Shown: one piece after another, positions 7,784-16,198 of the stretch
Numbering within the stretch: the first letter of the stretch is position 1
Layout of the letters: each line of letters starts with the position of its first letter
From: Desulfallas sp. Bu1-1
Lineage (GTDB): Bacteria > Bacillota > Desulfotomaculia > Desulfotomaculales > Desulfallaceae
Reading direction: 5' to 3'
DNA: 64,000 bases
Assembly (NCBI RefSeq): GCF_015594625.1
Contig: NZ_JADNRQ010000010.1
Coordinates: forward strand, 1 to 64,000
Program-made: the position numbers and the translations under genes
Notes under the pieces: model-generated
What the model was told of the DNA's origin: nothing
Database searches by the model: none
The model's input: only the letters and a program-made list of their open reading frames with translations

Positions 7784-8150
7784 ATACTCCAGAGGTCCTT
7801 GTTAAAAATTCTTTAAATCATAAGTATATACTTCGATTGCTCTTACTTTTAGGCAATGGTTAAAATTTCAGAAGACATTATGTTATTGGGAAGACCAGTT
7901 AACCGGTAATTAACTCCTTCGCAGCATCACCAGATCGTCATCCAACCCGTGGCGCAAGAGTTCCAGCCGGGGTGACGCCGACGATAAATCCCTGTTCAGA
8001 TCCATCTGCGCCAAGTGTTCTCCATAACACAATCCGGGTAGAAGGCAGACACCCCGCCCCAATGGCAAACCATCCCCCGGCAAAACAAGACAGGGGTGGA
8101 ACAAGGGAGCCGTCCCTCGTTTCACCCCTGCAATTTTACCTGCTTTTTTT
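7784..8150. other. Non-coding or decayed stretch
   Basis: No gene of recognisable family is seen. On the minus strand a short open frame runs past the HEPN stop region to 7910, but its residues look random and belong to no family I know. GGGACGGCTCCCTT-like text near 8105 forms a small hairpin. It may hold the degraded remains of a gene once downstream of the MNT/HEPN pair. Confidence 0.3.
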
Positions 8151-8597
8151 TCACCGCTCTGCCCGGTCCTTTTTGTTATTTTTTTCAGGGTCTGTAAAAA
8201 CCTTTTGCACCGCTTGCAAAACAAACCCAGCATCATTGATGGCCATTTCGGCGTCTTCCAAACCATACTCTTCGGTGGGAATAAAATCCTCCGCTCCGTA
8301 AAAGCTTAGCTCCCTTTCCTTGCGCAATCGCTTGGAGATTTTTTTGATGTCGTCCAAAGATTCAATCAGGGCCGGAGGAAGCAATGAGCGGTGTTTTTCC
8401 AGTGTCCGGCTCACATCATGAACCTTGGGCACTTCAACACCAATGGCCCTTAAAACAGCCTTCAACAGGAGTTCCACCAATTCCTGGGCTTCCCTGACCA
8501 CATCGGAATACGCCTCGTTGTCCTTGTAAAAAAACAGCGCCTTAAAACGAACTTGGGCCTTTCTCAGATAAGATAAAGACAGCTCATCTACCTTCAC
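8151..8597 (-). CDS. HEPN domain protein, partner of an MNT nucleotidyltransferase
   Basis: This protein of about 148 residues is almost entirely helical. The segment AYSDVVREAQELVELLLKAVLRAIG followed by KVHD, and the later RKERELSFYGAEDF, match the HEPN domain (Pfam HEPN type, also found at the C-terminus of kanamycin nucleotidyltransferases). The GTG start overlaps the stop of the nucleotidyltransferase by 4 nt, so the two are made together. The RX4HXY RNase motif of HepT toxins is absent, so this may not be a ribonuclease. MNT/HEPN pairs are usually toxin-antitoxin-like modules; here the biochemical role is unsettled. Confidence 0.8.
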   Translation of the reverse strand: MKVDELSLSYLRKAQVRFKALFFYKDNEAYSDVVREAQELVELLLKAVLRAIGVEVPKVHDVSRTLEKHRSLLPPALIESLDDIKKISKRLRKERELSFYGAEDFIPTEEYGLEDAEMAINDAGFVLQAVQKVFTDPEKNNKKDRAER

Positions 8598-9127
8598 AGT
8601 TCCACCCCCCCAAGAAAACCCATTTTCCCGGTTTTCCACTCCCATGTGTTATTGGTCCTGCTCTTCTCGGCGCCTGATTTTTCCATCAAAATTGCTGTTA
8701 GATTTATTATTTGAACGATAATGTTTTCCGGATCGTAAATTATATGATGGTGTTCAACCAGATCAAAGTAGATGGGGTGAACCTTAAGTGCTTCTTCCCG
8801 AGTCAAAATATAAGGGGAAAGTTCAATAAGAATATCCTCTTGCTCATATAGTTTTTGAGCTATTTTTTCGTGTTTCATTTCTATGTGTTCAACAAAATCA
8901 GCAAGCCGGCGACTAAAGCCGGGGGCCTTGCCGAGGATAATCAACAGATCCAGGTCCGAGTTTTTACGGTTGTCACCGCGGGCATAAGAGCCAAAGACAG
9001 AGCAGCCCACAAGGGATTCGCCGTAATAATTAATCACTTCATTCAATACGGCGATAATATACTGTTTGTGTAAAGGCGAAAACTCTCTCATTTCCGGCAA
9101 TATTTTTTCGGACAAGACAACCACCAC
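8594..9127 (-). CDS. MNT-type minimal nucleotidyltransferase
   Basis: A 177-residue protein whose N-terminal half contains the polymerase-beta-type nucleotidyltransferase signature GSYARGDNRKNSDLDLLI. This has the GS-X10-D-X-D spacing that places the two metal-binding aspartates. The C-terminal 40 residues are polar and of no recognisable domain. GTG at 9127 is the longest start and lacks a clear ribosome site, so the true start could be a few codons later. It directly precedes a HEPN gene, as in MNT/HEPN modules where the transferase modifies and neutralises its partner. Confidence 0.8.
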   Translation of the reverse strand: MVVVLSEKILPEMREFSPLHKQYIIAVLNEVINYYGESLVGCSVFGSYARGDNRKNSDLDLLIILGKAPGFSRRLADFVEHIEMKHEKIAQKLYEQEDILIELSPYILTREEALKVHPIYFDLVEHHHIIYDPENIIVQIINLTAILMEKSGAEKSRTNNTWEWKTGKMGFLGGVEL

Positions 9128-9269
9128 TCAAGTATTTAATAAGCTCATCATATCACAGGCAATAACTGGATGCAATTAAGGCATATTTTATTCGCCTGTA
9201 CCGGCCCCACGGAGATGAATAAACAGCGGTTCCTGCTTGCCTGAATTGATCACACGGAAGGCCGGAAGT

Positions 9270-9815
9270 TTACACAATCGGTATCACCGGCTGGTTCACC
9301 ACGGTGTATTGTTTTTTACCCGCCCTTTTCATCCCGGCCAGCGCCCGGGCCAACCGGCGGGCGCCTTCCTGCAATGTTTTCTCTGCATGGGTGACAAAAC
9401 ACAGGCGCAGCTCCTTTTCACCCTCGGGCGGATGCACATAAAACGCCTCACCCGGCACGAAAGACACTCCCTCCCCGGTGGCCCGCTCAAGCAAACGGCT
9501 TGCGGAAAAAAGCCGGTTGATGCGGCACCAGATGAAAAACCCTCCCCCGGGGATCTCAAAAGACAGGTCCGCGCCGCAATAACGCCGGAGCGCTTTGGCC
9601 AGCGCATCCCGGCGTTTTTTGTATTCCCCGCGCACAAGGGCCAGGTGTTCTGCCAGGGCGCCGCTCTCCAAAAACCGGCACAGCAGCCACTGGGCCAGGT
9701 TGTTGCTGTGCAAGTCGATAAACTGCTTTTCCAGGGCCATGCGGTTGATCAGGGCCGGGTCGGCCACCACGTAACCGGTGCGCAGGCCGGGGAAAAGAAC
9801 CTTGGAAAAAGGGAA
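9270..9815 (-). pseudogene. 5'-truncated class I PLP aminotransferase (2-aminoadipate aminotransferase/MocR-like)
   Basis: Only the C-terminal ~180 codons survive. The readable homology starts abruptly at FSKVLFPGLRTGYVV, the loop containing the PLP-binding lysine. It continues through PGGGFFIW and GVSFVPGEAFY to the end of the fold. Upstream the frame runs antisense through azlC, so the large N-terminal part is missing and no start or ribosome site exists. The break lies within 5 nt of the azlC start, which suggests that a deletion or insertion fused the two loci. Aminotransferases of this type act on 2-aminoadipate, branched or aromatic amino acids, so an old functional link to azlCD is possible. 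Confidence 0.8.
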
Positions 9816-9819
9816 GCAC

Positions 9820-10545
9820 ATGGGCACGGCAAGAATAATGCCCGGCCGGGACAATGTAATGATGGTTGAATTCCAGTCCGGGGTCCGGGACGGCCTGCCG
9901 GTTCTGGTGGGTGTTGTGCCCTTCGGGCTGGCCTGCGGCATCATGGGCATCACCGTGGGTATGACGCCCTTGGAAACGGTGCTGATGTCGGTGCTGGTTT
10001 TCGCGGGCGCCTCCCAGTTTGTGGCCATGACCATGCTGGGTGCCGGTGCCGCCGGAGGCTTGATTGTGCTTACTACACTGCTGATCAACCTGCGCCACTT
10101 GCTGATGGGGGCCTCGCTGGCCCCGCACATGAACCGCCTGCCCGTACCCGTGCAAGCCTTGCTGGCCTTCGGCATGGTGGACGAAACCTACGCCCTGACC
10201 ATGGACCGGGTGCGGCAAAACAGGTACCACCCCGGTTACCAGTTGGGGTGCAACCTGTCGTTTTATCTAGCCTGGATAGCATCGACAACGGTGGGGGTTT
10301 GCCTGGGGGAGCGCATTGCCGACCCACTGGCCTGGGGGCTGGATTTCGCCATGCCGGCCATGTTCCTGGCCCTTTTAATGCCCCGCCTGGCGGACAAAAC
10401 CGGCGCCCTGGTCTGCGCCCTGGCGGCGGTAGTTTCCGTGGCCGGCGCCATGTACCTGCCGGGGAAATGGTATATTATCATCGCCAGCCTGGCGGCCAGC
10501 GTCGCCGGCGGCCTGCTGGAGGGGGAAAACAATGCTGCACAATGA
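9820..10545 (+). CDS. azlC: AzlC family branched-chain amino acid exporter, large subunit
   Basis: A protein of about 241 residues with many hydrophobic segments and the AzlC/YgaZ features: GLPVLVGVVPFGLACGIMG near the start, VFAGASQFVAM, then LINLRHLLMGASLAP and FGMVDETYAL. AzlC and AzlD together export branched-chain amino acids (and analogues such as 4-azaleucine) through the cytoplasmic membrane. The ATG at 9820 has AGGGAAG 4-6 nt upstream; a methionine pair at 9859 is an alternative that lacks a ribosome site. It overlaps azlD by 14 nt. The 5' end abuts a truncated aminotransferase, so its original promoter may be lost. Confidence 0.88.
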   Translation: MGTARIMPGRDNVMMVEFQSGVRDGLPVLVGVVPFGLACGIMGITVGMTPLETVLMSVLVFAGASQFVAMTMLGAGAAGGLIVLTTLLINLRHLLMGASLAPHMNRLPVPVQALLAFGMVDETYALTMDRVRQNRYHPGYQLGCNLSFYLAWIASTTVGVCLGERIADPLAWGLDFAMPAMFLALLMPRLADKTGALVCALAAVVSVAGAMYLPGKWYIIIASLAASVAGGLLEGENNAAQ

Positions 10546-10858
10546 AACTCTGCTTGTTATCGCCGGCATGGCCGCGGCCACCTTTTTCACCCGTTTTGCC
10601 TGCCTGGCCCTGTTCAGCCGCAGCGGCGTGCCCGGGTGGATGGGCAGATGGCTGAAGCACGTACCCACCGCCATCCTAACGGCCCTAATCACCCCCGCCC
10701 TTTTACTGCCCCGGGGCAGCCTGGACATCAGCACCGGCAACCATTACCTGCTGGCGGGCTGCGTAGCGGCGGCCGCGGCCTATAAAACCCGCAGCGTCAT
10801 CGCCACCATGACCCTGGGCCTGGCGGTTATGTTCGCCCTGCGCTGGATTAACTTGTAG
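10532..10858 (+). CDS. azlD: AzlD family branched-chain amino acid exporter, small subunit
   Basis: This 108-residue protein has four hydrophobic segments and belongs to the AzlD/YgaH family (FFTRFACLALFSR near the start, LKHVPTAILTALITPALLLP in the middle). It forms the exporter with AzlC. Its start lies inside the azlC coding region, with GGAGGGGG about 7 nt ahead. The gene ends 7 nt before the stop of a convergent SEC-C remnant. Confidence 0.88.
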   Translation: MLHNETLLVIAGMAAATFFTRFACLALFSRSGVPGWMGRWLKHVPTAILTALITPALLLPRGSLDISTGNHYLLAGCVAAAAAYKTRSVIATMTLGLAVMFALRWINL

Positions 10859-10864
10859 GCGTGG

Positions 10865-11300
10865 TCACTTTCCACAGCATTTTTTATACTTCTTGCCGCT
10901 GCCGCAGGGAAAGGGGTCATTTCTTCCCACCTTGGTGCGGGTTTGACACCGTAATAGTACAGCATGCCGTGAGTTAAACGTATCCACTCGGTATTCCGGT
11001 TGACCACCTTTTTTAATTCGGGGGTATCCATCTCCCGAAATACTTCCAGAATCTCCAATGGCATGGTGAGTATTTTTTTACCGTCTACAGAGCCGGGAAA
11101 CACGATGCCCCGGCCTCTCAGGTACTCAACTTTGTCCAGTGCCAAACTGTTTTCATATACAAAACCGCCGTTCTGTAGAATCCTTTTGGCCAGACGATAA
11201 CGTTCTTTGTCAAAAAGCAAAAAAGCCTTCCCTGCTCGTTCAGGTATAAGCTTTACAAGCTCACCGGCCAGTTCCTGCTTTCGTAAACCGCTGAGATTCC
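10865..11300 (-). pseudogene. Degenerate SEC-C zinc-motif protein
   Basis: The N-terminal part (LSGLRKQELAGELVKLIPE, a Rho-N/SAP-like helical motif, then residues to [10 protein letters not shown]) reads in one frame. The SEC-C zinc motif [20 protein letters not shown] reads in another (-1) frame and ends in a TGA at 10865. No single frame covers both. In intact relatives I would expect a stretch between the two, so an internal deletion with loss of frame is likely. The upstream end also lacks a convincing start. SEC-C motifs bind zinc and appear in SecA and many stand-alone proteins of unknown role. Confidence 0.7.
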
Positions 11301-11504
11301 GCCCCCGATTACGACAAGCACGTCGGCTCCTTCCTCCAGCAAATTCTTGGTCCGCCAAACAGATTCTTCAGCTTTGATATATTTATAACACCCGGACATA
11401 GCGTCCAGCACAATCCTGTTGGGGTGGGATTTCAGCAAATCTCTATTGGTCAAGACACCTGTGATTGCCGCACAGCTTTCCTTTGATCTGGATGACCTTG
11501 TTGG
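11301..11504. other. Stretch without an assignable gene
   Basis: A 66-codon minus-strand frame (11253-11453) encodes residues such as NRIVLDAMSGCYKYIKAEES that look protein-like but match no family I recognise. It overlaps the SEC-C remnant and has no ribosome site. It is probably part of the same decayed gene or a neighbouring fragment. Confidence 0.3.
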
Positions 11505-11843
11505 TTAAAGATTCCTATTGAAAACATCTTCATATGTGGAAAATCGAGCTTTACCGGCGGCAGCAAGGAGTGCTTCATCAAGCAAGCGTTCAACAGCAGG
11601 ACGAATTTGACGCCGCATTTCCTTAAACTTTTCGAGAAGCTCCGTTCCAGAAAAACCCTGAGAAATTAAATCCGCAAGGATTTGTTCATCGAATTCACCA
11701 CTGCACTCCCGCACAGGGCGGATAACAATGGCGTTGTTTTGGAGATAACATTCAACTTCCTTTTCAATGCCGAGGCTGTTAAAAAATTCTATAGGAATAG
11801 TTATCTGGCGTTTCTGTGATACGGAAATACGCTTTTTTAACAT
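11505..11843 (-). CDS. AbrB/MazE/SpoVT-type DNA-binding protein (orphan antitoxin-like)
   Basis: This 112-residue protein has an N-terminal swapped-hairpin AbrB domain (ISVSQKRQITIPIEFFNSLGIEKEVECYLQNNAIVIRPV). A helical C-terminal tail rich in charged residues resembles antitoxins that bind a PIN or other toxin. GGGAGG lies 8 nt before the ATG, and a much longer upstream-extended frame is not credible. No toxin gene is recognisable next to it: what follows downstream is the degenerate stretch at 11301-11504. It is therefore either a solitary regulator or the survivor of a broken toxin-antitoxin pair. Confidence 0.82.
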   Translation of the reverse strand: MLKKRISVSQKRQITIPIEFFNSLGIEKEVECYLQNNAIVIRPVRECSGEFDEQILADLISQGFSGTELLEKFKEMRRQIRPAVERLLDEALLAAAGKARFSTYEDVFNRNL

Positions 11844-11999
11844 AGGATTACCTCCCGGTTGGGATATTTGTAATATAATTGTTCGCCTTTTCTTAGTATA
11901 TGCTAAGTAATGATATATTATAAAAATTTTCTTTGATTTAATTATAATAAAGAAGCAAAGAAAGATAAAGAAGGGGCGAGGGGGGGTGAGAAATAAGCC

Positions 12000-12338
12000 A
12001 TGTGTAAGGCATGCTGGCTGGAATGCGAAGCAAGGAGCAGAAAATACGGCAAGACCTGGTGGGGCAATGCCTGGGTCGAAGCAATGGAAAGAATAAATCA
12101 TAACACTAATCGCCTGCCCCGGGGGAGAAGTTATGCCAACGGCGGCAGGGTGAGTGAGATTAATATAGACGTTTCGGGAAGAGTGCGGGCCGGGGTGAGA
12201 GGCACCCGCCCTACTCCGTACAGAATCGAGATCAAGCTTAAGGAATTTTCACGACAGACCCGCCTGGTCAATCGCTTTGCCGGGGTTAAACCGGATGCCG
12301 GTGATAAAACGGCCAGGTTTTTTCTGCAGGGAGCCTAA
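12000..12338 (+). pseudogene. Truncated SWIM zinc-finger family protein (N-terminal piece)
   Basis: The 112-codon frame opens with RKYGKTWWGNAWVEAMERI and RLPRGRSYANGGRVSEINIDV, then GTRPTPYRIEIKLKEF. These are the characteristic N-terminal blocks of SWIM-domain proteins that sit beside Snf2 helicases. The zinc-binding CxC...CxH motif expected some 80 residues further on is missing. After KEFSRQ the residues stop resembling the family, and the frame ends. The first 12 or so codons are also atypical. It is most likely a gene remnant; no helicase is nearby. Confidence 0.7.
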
Positions 12339-12509
12339 AAGGGATAAGTGGTGTGATGCTTCTAATTTCAAGGCTTTGCACTTATCCCTTTGTTATTCTG
12401 TATAGACTTAACCCTTAATCCTTTTCCCTTAACACTTCCTCAACGGAACCCCTTTTTTCGCATAAGTGAGGGGAATATATTAAAAATACAATTTACACTT
12501 ATCCCTTTC
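12337..12509. repeat. Three copies of an AAAGGGATAAGTG motif in the gap before glmS
   Basis: AAAAGGGATAAGTG (12337-12350) is followed by its inverted copy CACTTATCCCTTTG (12379-12392), forming a hairpin with a 28-nt loop. A further inverted-orientation copy lies at 12496-12509, just 5 nt from the glmS stop. The first pair could act as a terminator for minus-strand glmS transcripts, but no T-tract follows. The copies may be the ends of a small decayed element. Confidence 0.55.
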
Positions 12510-12514
12510 TTTTT

Positions 12515-14344
12515 TTACTCCACCGTCACCGATTTTGCCAGGTTCCTCGGCTGGTCGACGTCGCAACCGCGGGCCACGGCCATGTGGTAGGCCAACAGCT
12601 GCAGGGGCACCACCGTGAGCACCGGTGCCAGTGCCTGGTGGGTGCGGGGGATGTACAGCACTTCGTCGGCCACCTTGGCCACTTCTTCCAGGCCGCGCAT
12701 GGCCACGGCCAGCACCATGGCTTCCCGGGCCTTGACTTCCTTGATGTTGCTCACGGTTTTTTCAAACAGTGTATGCTGGGTGGCCAGGGCGATTACGGGC
12801 ACGCCTTTCACGATCAGGGCCAGGGTGCCGTGCTTCAGCTCGCCGGCGGCGTAGGCCTCGGCGTGGATGTAAGAGATTTCCTTCAGCTTGAGCGAGCCTT
12901 CCATGGCCACGGCGTAATCCAGGCCCCTGCCGATGAAGAAGGCGTTTTCGCACTTGTAGTAGCGCCGGGCAAATTCTTCAACGCCTTTGCCGTTGTCCAG
13001 GATGGAGGTCACCTTACCGGGCAGTTTCCTGAGTTCGGTGATGATTTGGGCGATTTCTCCGGCATCCAGCGTGCCGCGGTGCTGGGCCAGGTACAGCCCG
13101 ATCAGGTACATGGCCACCAGCTGGGTGGTGTAAGCCTTGGTGGAAGCCACGGCGATTTCCGGGCCGGCGTGGGTGTACAACACATCGTCGGCCTCCCTGG
13201 CCACCGAGCTGTCCACCACGTTGGTCACCGCAATCACCCGGGCACCCTTGCGCCTGGCCTCCCGCAGCGCCGCCAGCGTATCGGCGGTTTCACCGCTCTG
13301 GCTGATCACGATCACCAGTGAATTTTGGTCCAGTAGCGGGTTCCGGTACCGGAATTCCGAGGCGATGTCCACCTCCACCGGTATCCGGGCCAGGGATTCA
13401 ATGACGTATTTACCCACCAGCCCGGCGTGATAGGCGGTGCCGCAGGCGGTGATAAAGATTTTATTCGCTTCCCGGAGTTGTTCTTCCGGGATATTGATTT
13501 CGTTCAGCACCACCCTCCCGCCGTCCGGGGCAATCCGCCCGCTCAGGGTATCCTTGAGGGCCTTGGGCTGCTCGTAAATTTCCTTGAGCATGAAGTGTGC
13601 ATAACCGTTTTTCTCGGCCTGTTCGGCCTCCCACTGCACGATAAAAAGCTTTTTATCCACCGGGCTGCCGGCGCGGTCCAGCACTTCCACCCGGTCGCGG
13701 GTCAGCACCGCAATTTCGCCGTCTTCCAGGATATAGGTGCGCCGGGTATGGGCCAGCAGCGCGGGGATATCCGAAGCCAGGAAGTTTTCCCCCTCGCCCA
13801 GCCCCACCACCAGCGGGCTGTCGTGACGGGCCGCCACCAGCCGGCCTGGTTCGTCCAGGGACAGCACTACCATGGCGTAGGAACCGTCAACCTTTTTCAA
13901 TACCCGCTGCACGGTTTCCACCAGGTCCCCCATGTAAAATTCCTCGATCAGGTGCGGCAACACCTCGGTATCGGTTTCCGAACGAAAAACATGGCCCTGT
14001 GAGATCAGCCATTCCCGCAGGGTGAGGTAATTTTCAATGATGCCGTTGTGCACCACCGCAAACCGGCCCTGGCAGTCCAGGTGGGGATGAGCGTTGGTGT
14101 CGTTGGGGCGCCCGTGGGTGGCCCAGCGGGTGTGCCCGATCCCAACGGTGGACTCGGGCATGTAGCCGTTCATTTGCGCCCGCAGTTCGGCCAGTTTGCC
14201 CGCTTTCTTCAACAGCTCAATGGTATTGTCCCTGATTACGGCAATACCGGCGGAGTCATAACCGCGATATTCCAGTTTTTGCAGTCCCCCCAGCAGTATG
14301 GGCGCCGCCTGCCGGCCCCCCAGGTATCCAACTATACCGCACAT
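12515..14344 (-). CDS. glmS: Glutamine--fructose-6-phosphate aminotransferase (isomerizing)
   Basis: This 609-residue protein of full family length starts MCGIVGYLGG, with Cys2 as the N-terminal nucleophile of the glutaminase domain (GYDSAGIAV, then HTRWATHGRPN and HNGIIENY). Two SIS sugar-isomerase domains follow (ACGTAYHAGLVGK near 300; SQSGETADTLAALRE), and the C-terminus is QPRNLAKSVTVE. The enzyme makes glucosamine-6-phosphate from fructose-6-phosphate and glutamine, the first step toward UDP-GlcNAc, peptidoglycan and teichoic polymers. A glmS ribozyme lies in its 5' leader, so its mRNA is expected to be cleaved when glucosamine-6-phosphate is plentiful. glmM, which makes the next intermediate, lies directly upstream. 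Confidence 0.97.
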   Translation of the reverse strand: MCGIVGYLGGRQAAPILLGGLQKLEYRGYDSAGIAVIRDNTIELLKKAGKLAELRAQMNGYMPESTVGIGHTRWATHGRPNDTNAHPHLDCQGRFAVVHNGIIENYLTLREWLISQGHVFRSETDTEVLPHLIEEFYMGDLVETVQRVLKKVDGSYAMVVLSLDEPGRLVAARHDSPLVVGLGEGENFLASDIPALLAHTRRTYILEDGEIAVLTRDRVEVLDRAGSPVDKKLFIVQWEAEQAEKNGYAHFMLKEIYEQPKALKDTLSGRIAPDGGRVVLNEINIPEEQLREANKIFITACGTAYHAGLVGKYVIESLARIPVEVDIASEFRYRNPLLDQNSLVIVISQSGETADTLAALREARRKGARVIAVTNVVDSSVAREADDVLYTHAGPEIAVASTKAYTTQLVAMYLIGLYLAQHRGTLDAGEIAQIITELRKLPGKVTSILDNGKGVEEFARRYYKCENAFFIGRGLDYAVAMEGSLKLKEISYIHAEAYAAGELKHGTLALIVKGVPVIALATQHTLFEKTVSNIKEVKAREAMVLAVAMRGLEEVAKVADEVLYIPRTHQALAPVLTVVPLQLLAYHMAVARGCDVDQPRNLAKSVTVE

Positions 14345-14481
14345 ATATTTAAAAACCTCCGATCATTAATCAACTTGTAAATTTTAACCGGGCGTAATCC
14401 CGGGGTAAATGGACATAAAAATACCGTCACCAGGGCATACCTTGACTGACGGCACCAGCACCGGTTCATATGCCTGCTTCG

Positions 14482-14629
14482 GCCACCCGGCACCCTTTGT
14501 CCCCGCGGTTGCCCGCGGGTTTTGTAGTGCCTTTCACGGTCGTGACCGGACCGGGGAGCACCCGCCGAAAAATTTCGATCAACTCCCACCTCGTCAACCC
14601 GGCATGGTCAATACCGGGTTCTGGCGCTT
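14482..14629 (-). ncRNA. glmS self-cleaving ribozyme/riboswitch
   Basis: The minus strand between glmM and glmS contains, in order, the conserved blocks of the glmS ribozyme. First comes AGCGCCAGAAC at 14628, where cleavage occurs just 5' of the first G. The next blocks are GGTTGACGAGGTGGGAGTT, ATCGAAATTTTTCGGCGGGTG, CTCCCCGGTC and, at the 3' end, GGGGACAAAGGGTGC (about 14488-14505). These are the P1, P2.1/P2.2 core and P4 elements. Glucosamine-6-phosphate acts as the cofactor for cleavage, after which the downstream mRNA is degraded. About 135 nt separate the ribozyme end from the glmS start. Confidence 0.92.
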
Positions 14630-14706
14630 GCAATTCAGTTTTTACGTCAAGATTATTTGCACCACCTCGCTTTCATCTTTATTCTTTACTGACGACCGGC
14701 TATCGG

Positions 14707-16044
14707 CTATAGTTCCTTTACTATATGCACAAGTTCATCCACAATACTCCTCAACTGATCCATGTCCCGGCCCTCGGCCATCACCCGCACCAGGGACTCG
14801 GTGCCCGATGGACGCACCAGGATCCGGCCCTGTCCGGCCAGGCGCTGTTCCATGTCCCGGATGCTCCGGGCCAGCACCGGGCTGGCCATCACCCTGTGTT
14901 TATCTTCCACCCGCACGTTTTCCAAAAGCTGCGGCAGGCGTTCCATCTGCGCCGCCAGCTCGGCCAGGCTGCGCCCGGTGGTTTTGACCACGGTCAATAG
15001 CTGCAGGGCGGTGAGAATACCGTCGCCGGAAGGACTGTGGTCCAGGAACAGAATGTGCCCCGACTGCTCGCCGCCAAACACCGCGCCGGAGCGCAGCAGT
15101 TCCTCCACCACGTAGCGGTCCCCCACCTTGGTTTGCAGCACCTCTATGCCCGCTTCCCGCATGGCCAGGTGCAGGCCCATGTTGCTCATCACCGTCACCA
15201 CCACGGTGTTTTTCGCCAGCCGGTTCCGGGACTTGAGGTACCGCGCGCAGATCACCATGATCTGGTCGCCGTCCACCAGGTTGCCCGTGTGATCCACGGC
15301 AACCAGCCGGTCGGCGTCGCCGTCATGGGCCAGGCCCAGGTCCGCGCCGGTTTGCACCACCGTCTCCATGAGTTTCTCGGGATGGGTGGAACCGCACCCC
15401 TCGTTGATGTTAACCCCGTCCGGGTGGTTGAAAATGGGAATTACCTCGGCACCCAATTCCGCCAGCACCCGGGGCGACACCCGGTAAGCCGCGCCGTTGG
15501 CGCAGTCCACTACGATTTTAAGACCTTTCAGATCTACGGGGATGGTCCCCTTCAAAAAGGCGACATAGCGGTCTTCAGCGTCCGAAACCCGGTGAATCCG
15601 GCCCACACCACCCCCCACCGGGGAGGGGACATTTTCCAGACCAGGGCCGGTGACCAGTTCCTCGATTTGCTGTTCTTTGTCGCCGGTCAGCTTGTAGCCG
15701 CTGGGGCCGAAAAATTTGATCCCGTTATCCTCCACGGGGTTATGCGAGGCGGAAATAACCACACCGCCCGCAGCCCCCAGGTCCCTGGTCAGGAAAGCCA
15801 CGGCGGGAGTGGGTATATAACCCGCGCTTAAAACGTCCACCCCGGCGGAACAAATGCCCGCGGACAGCGCCGCTTCCAGCATGTCCCCGGAGATCCTGGT
15901 ATCCCGGCCCACCACCAGGCGCTTTCCGGCATTGCCCCCGGCCAAAACATGCGCTCCGGCCCGCCCGAGCCGGTAGGCCAGTTCGGGGGTCAAATCTTTA
16001 TTGGCGATACCGCGTACACCGTCCGTGCCAAATAACCTTGTCAT
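14707..16044 (-). CDS. glmM: Phosphoglucosamine mutase
   Basis: This protein of 445 residues starts MTRLFGTDGVRGIANKDLTP. The catalytic serine loop is ISASHNPVEDNG (Ser100), the metal-binding loop is DGDADR near residue 240, the substrate loop is GGEQSGH near 325, and the phosphate loop is RPSGTESLVRVM near the end. It converts glucosamine-6-phosphate to glucosamine-1-phosphate. The ATG at 16044 gives the usual family length; an upstream AGGAGG is 13 nt away, slightly far. A near-consensus promoter sits 40 nt upstream, so glmM and glmS can be transcribed without cdaA-cdaR. Confidence 0.96.
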   Translation of the reverse strand: MTRLFGTDGVRGIANKDLTPELAYRLGRAGAHVLAGGNAGKRLVVGRDTRISGDMLEAALSAGICSAGVDVLSAGYIPTPAVAFLTRDLGAAGGVVISASHNPVEDNGIKFFGPSGYKLTGDKEQQIEELVTGPGLENVPSPVGGGVGRIHRVSDAEDRYVAFLKGTIPVDLKGLKIVVDCANGAAYRVSPRVLAELGAEVIPIFNHPDGVNINEGCGSTHPEKLMETVVQTGADLGLAHDGDADRLVAVDHTGNLVDGDQIMVICARYLKSRNRLAKNTVVVTVMSNMGLHLAMREAGIEVLQTKVGDRYVVEELLRSGAVFGGEQSGHILFLDHSPSGDGILTALQLLTVVKTTGRSLAELAAQMERLPQLLENVRVEDKHRVMASPVLARSIRDMEQRLAGQGRILVRPSGTESLVRVMAEGRDMDQLRSIVDELVHIVKEL

Positions 16045-16084
16045 CAGCGAATAATTACCTCCTGGAAACAATAAACCAAAGTTT

Positions 16085-16114
16085 ATTATATCCGCTGGGG
16101 GATGGACATGTCAA
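16085..16114 (-). promoter_or_regulatory. SigA-type promoter of glmM-glmS
   Basis: On the minus strand TTGACA (16114-16109) and TATAAT (16090-16085) are both perfect consensus, separated by 18 nt. It lies about 40 nt upstream of the glmM start codon. Confidence 0.8.
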
Positions 16115-16198
16115 TTTTCGCAGTAAATATACAAATTGCCTGCTGCTACTTTATATTATGCCCGGCAGGCGGGCACTGTTAATTGTGAACGGATGCAA

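Noticed and set aside
7910-8266. 118-codon minus-strand frame partly overlapping the HEPN gene
   Set aside because: Its first part is the HEPN gene read in another frame and the remainder has no protein-like pattern or ribosome site.
9270-10175. 301-codon aminotransferase frame as a complete gene
   Set aside because: The first 120 codons are antisense to azlC and carry no aminotransferase motifs.
10780-11358. Continuous 192-codon frame taken as an intact SEC-C protein
   Set aside because: The zinc motif is in a different frame and the last residues run antisense into azlD, so the frame does not represent an intact gene.
11505-12101. 198-residue version of the AbrB-like protein
   Set aside because: The extra 86 N-terminal residues are unlike any domain and overlap the SWIM remnant; the ATG at 11843 has a perfect ribosome site.
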